Assembly (NCBI GenBank): GCA_028673005.1
Contig: CM054118.1
Coordinates: 86,608,964-86,672,963, forward strand
Direction of reading: 5' to 3'
DNA: 64,000 bases
From: Tanypteryx hageni
Lineage: Eukaryota; Arthropoda; Insecta; Odonata; Petaluridae
Shown: positions 13,301 through 25,300 of the stretch, one piece after another
Position numbering within the stretch: position 1 is the stretch's first letter
How the letters are laid out: each line of letters starts with the position of its first letter
The notes under the pieces: generated by a model
Told to the model about the DNA's origin: nothing
Database searches by the model: none
Seen by the model: only the letters and a program-made list of their open reading frames with translations
Program-made: the position numbers and the translations under genes

Positions 13301-16300
13301 TTTTTTCATCTGATTTGGGAGTCAGTTTGTCAACTATCTAGTGCTAACATCGAGGGGTTACTGCAATCGGTTGTGCCAAACTGTCCTACACTCCTGCATG
13401 CACCCCTCCTTCATACTTTTGATTCTCATGGGAAAAACAGCTTTGATTTACATTGTACTTTTCAGAAACACATCCTCGACGTAAATCAGGATATACCTGT
13501 GCATAGTAATGTTAACAATTTCACAAACTTTCAGATTAGATTTTACATTTATGAATGAGATCTATTTTCTGCCTTATTTAATTTCAGAAATTTTCATTAA
13601 CAAACTAAATGAGCACAGAAAACAGAGGTTAACATTAGTTTCGAATCTTTATATTTTTATTTAACACTTTCAGTGCTCAAAATGTCCGGGGACATGATGA
13701 GAGGCAGTACCCTATGAAGTATCCTGTCCCGGGAGAGTTGGGTTGCACATGCATTTTATTGCCCCTAGTGCGGTGTCTATCACTTGGGAAGGATCAGTTT
13801 CTTCAAGGAGTCGTCACTTAAGGCCTAATCTTTGTGACAAACAGATAGTTTCAGGATAAGATGAGGCTTTTTCGAAATATTATTTCTGGATTTTAATACT
13901 TCGTTTTGAAAGTATGTACGTCTGCATTTTAAATTTATTCCATTTATATTTAGTATATTTCATTTCCATTCCATTATTCTTAATAGAATTTAAGCAAAAA
14001 CAATTAACTTATCATTTTAATACGTGTTTATTAATTTTTGTTTTTGGAACTTTGCTTTTACTATGCTTTTCTGTAAAGTAGTCTGAATTTTAATGGTAGC
14101 ATTTTCTTTTTAATGTTTTAAATGTGGTGCGTTTTTGAAGATTATATTATTTGTAAATCCTCTGTTGTTAGTGGGACATTAATTTATAGATTTTTAAGAA
14201 TAAACGAGCAATTTAATTGCTTAATTACACATTAAATATGTTTTATTTAAATTTAGTTAAAAGTAACCAGCAAAAAAAGTTGAGTCACTGGATGAAAACC
14301 ACGAAATATCTGCAGCATGCAATATGTTAAATAGAACTTAAAGGGTTTCTGGAAGAACTTCACAGCTACCAAACCTCTTCCAGGATTATGAAGTTACCAA
14401 CAAGCCATCCCCTTACTTCTCTCCCATTGGCTTAATTATCAGATAATCAACCTTTACATCCAATCTATTATCTCTTAATATCTGTTTGCAATTCTTGCCA
14501 TGAAGAGGTCTATTTATGAAGAGAAAGACTGCTGCAGATAGACTGTTTCATTTTTCTAGCCACCTATTTAAGAATGAATACTTTACCAAGGTGCTATATA
14601 TCCCAGCTAACCTAATTATTTTTCTCTGAGATTGTAATGTTTCCTAACCCAGTTCATCTAACATTTCTGTAACACTCACATCTCTCTTTACGTTGCCTTA
14701 ACAGGCAATTTTTTCTAGTTTCAATCTTAATAAACAGTGCAATACACTAACTTTCTCATATACGTATCTGTTTGGTCTACTGTGTATGCTTGCAAAAGAA
14801 AAATGCTTATAATTCAAAGTTAACCATAGTTTAGCGTATATTTTAATGTCACTGATCAATATTTAATAATTTTTTGGGATATATGGCTTAGTTAGTACTA
14901 TTTGTGACATCAGACTGTACGATTGGATGGATTTTAATGAAAATCCTTATAGCCATTTTTAAGTCGATTGAATTTTTTTTCAAAATATCCAAGAATAAAG
15001 TACCCTTAATTGATGCGCATTATCGTTCATCTCTTCAGAATGTCTTTCATGAATGATATTATCAACAAATACGAGATATCATTCGATTTTATGTACACGT
15101 TGGGCCCTAGAACCGCAAACAGACCGACAGACAGGGCAAAAACCACTTTTATGGACTCAGGGACACCTAAAACGTGTATTTCCATCAAAATCTCGAAGTC
15201 AAATTTTTTCACAATAACAATACTTTCTCCATATACTACGTATACGAGAAAGTAAAAAACAAGGGTGTATATACAGAGGTGGCTCATATACAAGTAAATA
15301 TGATATATAACGTGAAGTAGAGGAAATGCTTAAGAAAGACAAACATATTAGGGCTTGAGAGACCAATAATAAATTCATGCTATAGAAGTGACTATTTATC
15401 CCATATTACCCAATCTGATATCAATGGAATTTAGCTTAAATTAGCAAACAAATATATGAATGAGTTAGCCATAACTTCATGGACATGCATACTGGTAATA
15501 AAATAAGAAAAATAGTAAAAATAGTTTTGGGTGAATAGAAATTGTATGAAAAAGAAATACATTACGCTACACAATTCTTACATGCTCACAATTATTTTTA
15601 ATTTATGGGACATTTAATTTCGTCTCTCTTTCCCTCTCTGCCTCTCTCCTTTCTTTCTTTCTCTCTCTCTCTCATATTAAAGCATTCAAAACATGCATTA
15701 CTTACACACATTATAAGGATTAAGGTGACAATACAATCTCAAGGTTTAACATAAAAACCTAAATTTTTCCAACAAATTTGATTTAAACGTAGAACTATAC
15801 TTCAATTAACGAGAGTTGGGATTTGTGGAGGCGGAGCTTAGAATGCGTAGCTGCCTAGACTTCTGCCAATTCCCCCTCCACCACATTACCACTCCATCCC
15901 CTCCACGGTATTTCGCCCACCGTGCAGGCGTTCTTGGACAGACCGAACGGCTCGTATTCTATTCTCAAATTATTTCGGAAACTGGCAATGCAAGAAATCT
16001 TATATTTTCAGGGAATCGTAACCACACATTCAGAAACAACCTTAAAATTTCATCCTCCGGTACTCACGTTAATTTTTCAATGGCCAGTACTCGCGTGGGG
16101 TTCTCCTGATAAACCACAATTTTTTGTTATAAAAGCAATATCACTATTATTCAGTTGATTCTTTATTTTGTTCTATTCATAATCATTTATAAGTTAATTT
16201 TGAGAAGTTTCAAATGATTTTGTAATTATTAATCTATTTCGAAAAGAAAAAGTATTGAAGTACACTTTCATGAATATTTTTGGAGGTCAATCTATGAGTC

Positions 16301-19300
16301 AATTGATAGTAGCTCAATAACTTTGGCTAAGATTAATAAAGGTAAAATACTCCTTTAGCCAAACAATTAGAGGGTTACAACACCCAATGCATTTCGCCCA
16401 CAAGGTGGGCATCGTCAGGGGTAAAACCTGTTTCAACAGTGACTGAAAGCCAACTTGGCTTTCAGTCACTGTTGAAACAGGTTTTACCCCTGACGATGCC
16501 CACCTTGTGGGCGAAATGCATTGGGTGTTGTAACCCTCTAATTGTTTGGCAAAAGGAGTATTTTACCTTTATTAATCTATGAGTCAGTCGACAGTTTTTA
16601 GGAATATACTTATAATATCTTCAGTTCAATTCAATAAATGTGAAATACCACAATAGAACAGAAACAGTAATTGTACACGAGAGGAAACCCTGTTTTTCGC
16701 ATAATGACCTTGAAAACTGTATTGGCTTTACTTTTCAATTAGAATATTAGTGTAATTTACTATAATATTTATAACAGTTCTGTCAAATATTAACTGGAAA
16801 CAGTTGACTGGGAGTTTCAAAACAAAAACCGAACACTGAAATAATAAAAATCTACAAACCTTGTAGGATCAGAGTCAGTGAAGAAATTGTTGAGATGCGA
16901 TCTCCAATTACAGGAAATAACACATTTTATGATGTCGATCAGTGAAGAAACTATTCAGAGACAATCTCAAATTATGTGAAATAAAAAAGTTCTATAGATA
17001 ATAACAATAATTTTAGAATCAAATATGAACAACATCCACACAAAGAAAAAAGCGGTTATTTCCAGTGCAGCACTCTCTTACTGTTAGAAAAAACGTCCAA
17101 ACTCAAAGGAATATCACATAAAACTGAAAATGTTTAGCAGAATAGGTTCCAAACACGTCATTCCAGCTATTGAAGGGTAGGAGTCATAAAACACCAAAGG
17201 AAAGGAACCCTGTCATAAAACGTATGCCTGAGGTGTCCACAGCCCCCCACGTGGAGTACTGGAGGGTTAAAACTCGTCAGTTGCTGAGTAAATTATTCCA
17301 GTCATAATGCTTTTAAAAACTTTGAAATTATTGAATAGAATATTTTAGGAACTTTCAGACAGGATTTTGGTATGATTTTTTGTTTGGTATACAAGCATAG
17401 AATAAATATTAATAACACATTTTTATTGTAGTGATTAATTATAAGTAGCAATATTTACACAAATAATTTTTTACACATCGTTCTATGCTATTTCAAAAGT
17501 TCAACACTTTCCATAAACTCTTCACGATCACTATGTTCATCAGAAGTCACTTCACTTTCTTCACTTTCAGTAGAACTTTCTTCTTCCAATCAAATGATAA
17601 GTTCGTCAACAGCTGCGTCCAAAGTCCCTTCTTTTTCCCAAGTGTCTTCTACTTCTTTCTTCACGTGGTCGACAGCCTTTTTCCAGTCTCCCGGAGTCAC
17701 TTTATGAAGACCTTTGTTGAGCAGTGTTTCCACTTCTTTTAGAGTGAATGATTTATTTTCTCTGGCTACATGACCTTTAACCTGTGCCCATATCAATTCG
17801 ATGGGGTTGAAGTGACAGTGATAGGGGGAAAACGAACCACTTCATGTCCTTCACTTTTGGCCAGTTCGTCTATTACATATGAAGGGAACTTGGGTCTGTT
17901 TTTATGCACTAAATTAAGTAATATTCCCTTAGTCATTCACTCATCAAAAGGGATGTTGTTTTCCGCCAACCACTCCATTATCATGGCCTTTCTGCTAGCA
18001 ACTGTGGGAGGCTTATTGATTTGCACAGAATGATATGGTGCAATGGCCATTATTATCACACTGTGCTCTTTAATATTTGGTAGTAGCGCTGTTTTGAACC
18101 ATTCATAAAATTTTTTATGATTCATTTCCTCGTGGTAGTCGCCGGTTTTCTTGGAGCGAAATACAAGGTTGGCATTGGGAACAAAGCCATTTGAGGACCC
18201 GGCATGGCAGACGATGAGCCTCCCTCCCTTACCAGATGGTCCCTCCGACATTCCTTCTTTGGTATGGTTGGTCCATCCCTTCTTAACGGTGTGTTCCACA
18301 TTCACCCATGTCTAATCCAGCCAAACATTATAGTCGAAGTTTTTTCCGACTAATTGGTGTAGGAATAAACTTCTTTTGGTAATAACATCTCCTCTCTCCA
18401 GAAGTAAGCTTCGGCCATTAATCTTTTTGTATTCAAAACCCAAGTTAAAAAATATTGTCCTCAACGAGCTTATACTTCCTTCGTACAAATTTTCTTCCCT
18501 AAGCGATCTACATACTTTGAGCAATGTTGGATGCTCTTTCCTCCGGTAGTATCCATAGATGTGTCTTCGAAATACATCTTCCTTGAACGAGTCCAAGTTG
18601 GTGATCTTTGAATCTCGGGGCCTTTTCTTGCCCGGGGTTGATAGATTAGATGGCCCTGGTTCGTTGGATGGCATTTTCTTTTCTTTCGACACTCTCCACA
18701 CGATATTTGAGCTAACATTAAGTGCAGCTGATGTCCTTTTGATAACCTTATTGAAGGGGATAATAGGAGAACCGGTGTTGGTGATATGAGCATTTTCTCT
18801 CTCAAAAAAGTCCCTCGCAGACCAAACCATCTCTCGAGCTTGACTTCTGATGGTTACTCCATACCCAAATGGTGATCTTCCAGATCTGCTTGTATCATCA
18901 GATCGGCTCCTCGATCATCCTCTCGAGCGTGATGGACGAGACATGTCCACTACGTGAAAAAACCTGGAACTAAAATGCAAAAGACAACACTCAAAATACG
19001 AGAAAACTCAAAACTCCAGAAAACTCGAAAGACGTGAAAACTCAAAAGTCGAAAAGGCACACGGTAATGTAAGAGGCAAAGGCTAACAGCACACTGAGCT
19101 CCAGGCAGAGGCTCCATGAGGTTTGGCAACATAGGACCCGCCTGAGGGAGACTACATGATTCGCTGTCGGCTCATCCCCTCCACCCGGAGGGCAAAACGC
19201 CCAGATCCCAACTGTCGTTAATTTTAGTATAGAGTGATTTTGTATCGTAAGTAAAATGTAATGATAAGAATAAGAAACATTATTTATTCTTCTTTAAAAC

Positions 19301-22300
19301 GGTTCAGGTAATTTTAATTTGCAAAAGAGTAATAGCCTATAAGTTGAAAAATTAATTTTTACATGTTATCTTATGGAAAATGGCACTCCCCTCCACTTCC
19401 TCCCTCACCGCAAAAATAAAAAATCTGACCCCAAGGTGTCCATCCTCATGGTCCCATTAGTAAGTGTACTAAGTTTCTTGGTTTTCGAGAAATGCTGTCC
19501 ACACATACACACACTGCCTTTTATTAATATATGAGTCATAAATTTAAATGGTATAATTGTTCATAAACATAAAATTCAAAAGAATAGAACTAGAGTGAAA
19601 AAGTTAACCTTCTACAAGAGTAGAAATCCTATTCAGACAAAGACTAAAGAAATAAAACCCTAAAAAGACTGATTGTAACAACAAAGTGCCGTATTAACCC
19701 GAACATAAGACGACCTCGAATATAACACGACCCCAAGATATTGGAAGGATTTTCAAGGAAAAAAATGCAATGCAAAAAAATCAGGAACTTGCAGTATATT
19801 GTGGAAATGTATACACAGTTTCAAAATGGTACGTCAACATCAGGGAAACTATCTATAAACAAGAAGTCCAAATCAGGACTAATGCAGGCTGATTTCCTAA
19901 AGTTGACAACCCAAATTGATTACTTATAATGACAAGAAATGTTTCAGTATGTGTTAATCATTCCAACAAATTCTCATACCATGAATACCATTTGTAATTC
20001 ATAGTTTATCAATGATAGAGAAAAATTAATAGAGCATTATCAGGTTTAAAACATTAAACACAATGTTAAAATCTCTTTCTGACATATTTTGCATGTATTT
20101 TTTAAAATAAACGAATTTAATAAATGTTACTGTTTATACGCTAATATGTCTGGAACACCTGTCCATTTCTGAAGAGTAGTCGAGCGGAAAAGAAAATAAC
20201 CCATTTGTTCGCTAGTCTATGCTCAAGCCGGGATCCGTAATAATCGTCTCCTTGGCAACAATCTGATAAAATGCAATTTAAAACGCAAAAACAATATGTT
20301 TTAATAGAAATTCAAGAAAATATTACCAATTATCAAAATTCTGTGATAAGAATTAGAATCTACATTCTTTTCCCTTTAGGTCAATACAAACCTCCCTCCA
20401 TTATCACAATTTTAAGATACTTTGAAGTTTTAAGGTATACGTCCCTGCACGATGGATTTGAGAGTTACTATGTAAAACAAATATGGAAAAAACATTCCTG
20501 GAATTGAACGCAGGACTTCAATCTTTGCCAAATAAAATATAGCCTGGCAGCACGAGCCTCATACCATGTTCCAAGAAAATCGGTCCATTGATGCAAAAGT
20601 TGTTAGTGGGGAACACAGACATGACCATTTCATAAGGCTATGTTTCCTTTGGAAACCAGCCCAAAAATCCTGAAATATGAATATTCAAAACCAACTCCTT
20701 TCTATTTGGACTAAGAACTTGACAGTTACCTCTCTTATTAAAATCACCAGTGGCATCTAATTTTCAAATGCAATTTCAGGATAAAAATATTGCTTTATAT
20801 TCGAGCTAATATGGTAATAATAATAATAATTTTATTTCATCCCCAAGATTTGCACAAGAACAAATATAGGACAAGTCAAGTACAATAAAATTTCAGTCAG
20901 TCAATCAAGATACTCATTAATAGAATAATAGCACTTCTCAATTAAAAAATACTTCAGCTTCCTTTTAAATTTAGGTAGTAAAGACTCTTCTTTCACATAA
21001 GCCAGAAGTTTGTTGTACAAAATGCTACCCATATAACGAGGACTTTTACTGTATATTGCTAAATTATGTTGCGTTACAATTAGATCATTCTTAGTCCTAG
21101 TGTTGTAACTATGAACATTCATATTTAACTTAATATCTAGTAATTGCTGGTTATCTTTGACAAATAAAATACAATGATAAATATATACACTAGGAAGAGT
21201 GAGCAGTTTTAGATTAATAAAAGAATCTCTGCAACTGTCACGCTTTTTTGCATTAGATAGAATTTGTACAGCAAATTTTTGTAGTCTAAATAGTCGCAGG
21301 GAATAATGACAGTGGCCCCATGCGGCAATACCATATTTTATCCTACTGTATATATACACATAGTAGATTGACAAAGCTGCTTCTTTGTTTGTTAACTTAA
21401 TGATTCTTCTCAACATGAAACATCCTACAGCCACCTTGGTACAGATGGAGTCAATATGAGGTTCCCAATTTAGCATGTCATTGGTATGGACCCAAAGGAA
21501 CTTACAAAGAGTAGTGTTGTCCATGGGGCCATTAGAAAAATTGAGAGTGGGATAGGTTATTTTCTTTTGAGGAGGGTGAAAAAACAAAAAGGTTGATTTG
21601 CTTTTATTTAAAAAACAGAATTTAGGTCACACCAACTCTCCATGCCCTGGATTGCTGTCTGGGCAATAACTCTGATATCGGATTTGTCTATCAGTAGATT
21701 TGTTGTATCATCTGCATACATGTACAGATCACCAATAGTGGATAATTGAAGATCATTAATATACAGAATGAACAGTAGAGGTCCCAGTACAGATCCCTGT
21801 GGTACACCTCGTAATATTTTTGTAGCTGGATGAACAATTTTTGTTATTCCTAGAGGAATAAATTGACACAGCTTATCTCCTATTTGTTAAGAAGGATCTA
21901 ATTAGGTTACTAGCCACACCAGATACGCCAAAAGATTTCAATTTTGCCAGTAAGATTTCATGGTCTACTGAATCAAAAGCTTTGGTAAGATCATAAAATA
22001 TTCCCAGTGTATTATCATGACTATCAAGGCCTGCTAACACTGAATCAATGAATTTGTAAATGGCAACCTCTGCTGAGCGTCCTTCCATGAATCCAAATTG
22101 ACAATTTGATATAATATTGAACTTTACCAGGAAGTATACTATTCTTCAAGCGATTACGGTTTCAAGCACTTTAGCAAACATAGATAAAACTGATATAGGC
22201 CAGTAGTTGTCCATATTGTCACCTTTACCTTTTTTTAAAATGGGTACTACTTTGGCCATTTTTAGTTTGTCAGGAAAAATTCCTGAGTATAATGCAGCAT

Positions 22301-25300
22301 TTACGATATCAGTCAGAGGTGACAGAATAAGTACTTCTACCTGGTCCTTTAAGAGAGAGCATGGGATATCATCCCATCCATCTGAATGTTTATTACTAAC
22401 TTTGCATAGTATTAGTTTAACTTCGTTTTTACAGGAAGGAAAAAGAAAAATTGTTTTTTCTATTGGAGCCAATGGGAATGATAAAGTTTTAGCTTTGTTA
22501 CTAAATTGAGCCATATTCTCAATAGCGTCTAAAAAGTGATGATTGAATTTAATAGCAATTTCACTAGGATCAGTGACAACATTGTTTTCAAATATTATCC
22601 TGTCAATTGAATGTTTGTGAACAGATTTACCAAAAGAGTCATTGATTACTTTCAAAGCTGCTTTGCTTTTGTTTTTTGCGATGTTAATTGAATCAATATT
22701 AAACTTTCTTTTTGTTTCAGTTATCAATTTCGAATAGGCCTTTTTGCAATTATTATAGCCGGTTTTATTGTTCGGGTCCTTAGTTGCATTATATTTTGCA
22801 AAAAGATTTTTAAGCATTGTAGAATATATTTTAATTTCAGAGGTGACCCAGCTCTTGTTCTTGGGTGTATAAAACTTTTTAGCAGTGTATGGGAAGCAAC
22901 TATTAAAATAATAGCGAAAAATTTCAAAAAACCTTTCATACTTTTCCTGAGGTGAATCAATACTAAAGACAGTATCCCAGGTTTGACTCTGAAGGAAATT
23001 AACAAATTTGAGGGTTGCTGAGGCTGAAAAGTGTCTTTTTAGACTAGGGCTTGTGATATGGGCTTGAATATTAAGGTTGTTTGGGAGATTAAGTGAGGTT
23101 ACGAGTACATTGTGATCAGAGAAGTGAAAGTCCAGGACACTACTTTCAATTTCTTCCAGATTGGTAAAAATATTATCAATTATTGTGGAGGAGGAGGATG
23201 TTATCCTTATAGGCTGAAAGATTGTTTGACTGGCATTATACATAAAAAATAAATCAAGGAGCTGAGATTTAAAGGGATTATTAGTGTTGAAATCCACATT
23301 AAGATCATCACAGACAATAATGTATTTAGATTTCTTACAGATTATGTCAAGAGCATCTTCTAATTTATCCTTAAAAATTAAGAAACTGCCATTTGGTGAT
23401 CTGTACACACAAAGGACTGACATACAGAGACCCTCCTGGGGTATTAGATCAATGGTGCAACACTCAAATTCTAATTCAACACTGAGGTTACTTACATTTT
23501 TTGAGTCCCGAGCCGGAAGCTCATTATTAACAAAAATTAATACACAACCATTTTTGGAGACATTACGGCTGAAATAGGATGCCACTCTATAACCAGAAAG
23601 GTTAAAAAAATTTACTTCACTATCACTTAGCCAATGTTCTGTTACACATACAACATTGGGATTAATTTCAGTTAGAAACAATTCGAGCTGTTCAATTTTG
23701 TGCCGAAGGCATTGCACATTTAAACGAAAATTTTTAAATTTTATCAACTTTGGGATAACCTCACTACCAGAGAAAGCAACGAATTTGTCATTTCTGTCTA
23801 GTCACATTGATCTAGACTTAGGAATCTCATTAGATGTAGATGTACGGTTGTCAATACAGTTTTTCATCAAATCTTCATTTCCTACGTTATCACTGAAAGA
23901 CTTATTATTCTGATTACTGATTCGAGTTTTAGGGAAAACAAACTTGTTAATCACAGCATTTTGGGGCCATATACTAGAATCAATAAGTTGGTTTAAAAGG
24001 TGTGAGTCAGCCGTAATTTTAAAGGATGCATACAGCCCTTTAGGATTTAGGGGCCTCTACATCAATACCACTTTTAAATTTAGAAGTTAAATAGTCTTTC
24101 ACTGCAGTGACCTTGGTGTCCGGGTGAAGCCTCCAAACATGGATAAACACCTTTCTTTCTAGGGCTAATAGTGGACAATCCGAAAGTTGGCTCGCCGAGC
24201 CAAACGTACAAGGTCGTCTTTTATTCCTCCTATGTTGTACCGCTTGAAATCCTTCTTCATCCTGTTCCGAGGTGGACGGTAAATCCAATGAAACCGAAGA
24301 CTTTTCACTAGTTGTTCTAGTGATCATCGAAGAAGGCTCCTGGGGAACCTTTGCCGGAGCAGGAGGTTTCGCATGGTGATCGGCAAAGATTGGACGCTTT
24401 GATGAAGAATAATCACAGCGAATCATTTCCGAATATGATTTAGGATGACTTGGGCCGTTTTCGACACTTTCACACGAGGTATTAGCACTGTAAGACACTT
24501 TCTTCTTCGGAATCTCAGTATTTAATTTTTGTTCAGCATGCAGCGGTTTTTCAGACTTAAGATTACGAATTTCACTGTTTAGAGCGTCAATTTTGTAATT
24601 TTGAGCTCTAATTAACTCATTAGAAGTAATTATCGTGGAATTTAAAGCATCCAATGAAGCTATGAACTCTAATTGTTGTTTAACCAGTTGATCAAACATT
24701 TCACGAATGCTTCGAGATTGGTCGCCTATAAGCACATGGCAGTTTTTGCAACAGAAAAACAAGTCCATCGAATTATTATAAGCATTAAATGCTGTTTTGT
24801 AATATTCAGACATTGGGAATGGAACTTAAGTTTACACCCGAGTTCACATACTACAATATTACTATCTTTTTCGAAATACTCGTTGCACGAAGCACAACTA
24901 TATGACACGCCGTCCGCCATGACACCCATTATTGAAGGATTATCTAACATTAAATTCCCAGCAGAGCAATTAAGATTTTATTACACAGTGAACATTATGT
25001 TGTTAAAAAGGTTAAAATCTATCATAATTCACATTTCAACCTTGGGTTAAAAGTCCAACCATTCCTTGAATTCATAATAATAATACTGGTACCTTTTTTC
25101 CCCAAACAATCTTGCAAAATTCAAGGTGTAGACATAACATATGCTTGGCCATAGGTAATTCTCTGACAAACTTCCAAACAAAGCCAGTAAATATTAAATG
25201 GCATTTATCTAACAAGGGGACTACGCCACATTCGGATAACCGATCTTGTTCTCCTTTTGCAAGCGTTTAGGAACTGATGCATAATAGAAAGTGTGCAAGT

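Larger units (their letters stand above)
15804..19222 (-). mobile_element. Tc1/IS630-like DDE transposon, 3.4 kb, with terminal inverted repeats
   Basis: The left end ATTAACGAGAGTTGGGAT matches the reverse complement of the right end ATTAACGACAGTTGGGAT (17 of 18). The transposase pseudogene lies at 17590-18944 on the minus strand. A 247-bp palindromic insertion (16331-16577) is nested inside. The bases around the ends (TTAA/TA) do not settle the exact target duplication. Confidence 0.72.
15640..19520. repeat. Dispersed repeat split by a 3.4-kb transposon
   Basis: Flank 15660-15803 (CTCTCTCTCATATTAAAGCATTCAAAACA...) and flank 19223-19385 (GATAAGAATAAGAAACATTAT...) together match one continuous repeat copy at about 26980-27320. 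The interruption in this copy coincides with the ends of the DDE transposon at 15804-19222, so the other copy represents an approximate empty site. Confidence 0.6.
20816..24960 (-). mobile_element. Non-LTR retrotransposon (CR1/jockey-type), decayed, two ORFs
   Basis: On the minus strand a zinc-finger ORF1 (about 24040-24930) precedes an endonuclease/reverse-transcriptase ORF2 (about 20901-23750). The element ends in an (ATT)n microsatellite (20816-20835 on the plus strand), the usual 3' tail of these elements. Stops and frameshifts interrupt both ORFs. It lies in ZDHHC14 intron 4 in the sense direction of the gene. Confidence 0.85.

Noticed and set aside
11505..13503. Coding gene within the pyrimidine-rich segment at 12.7-12.9 kb
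   Set aside because: No open frame of note and no splice-supported exon; more likely transposon interior or simple sequence.
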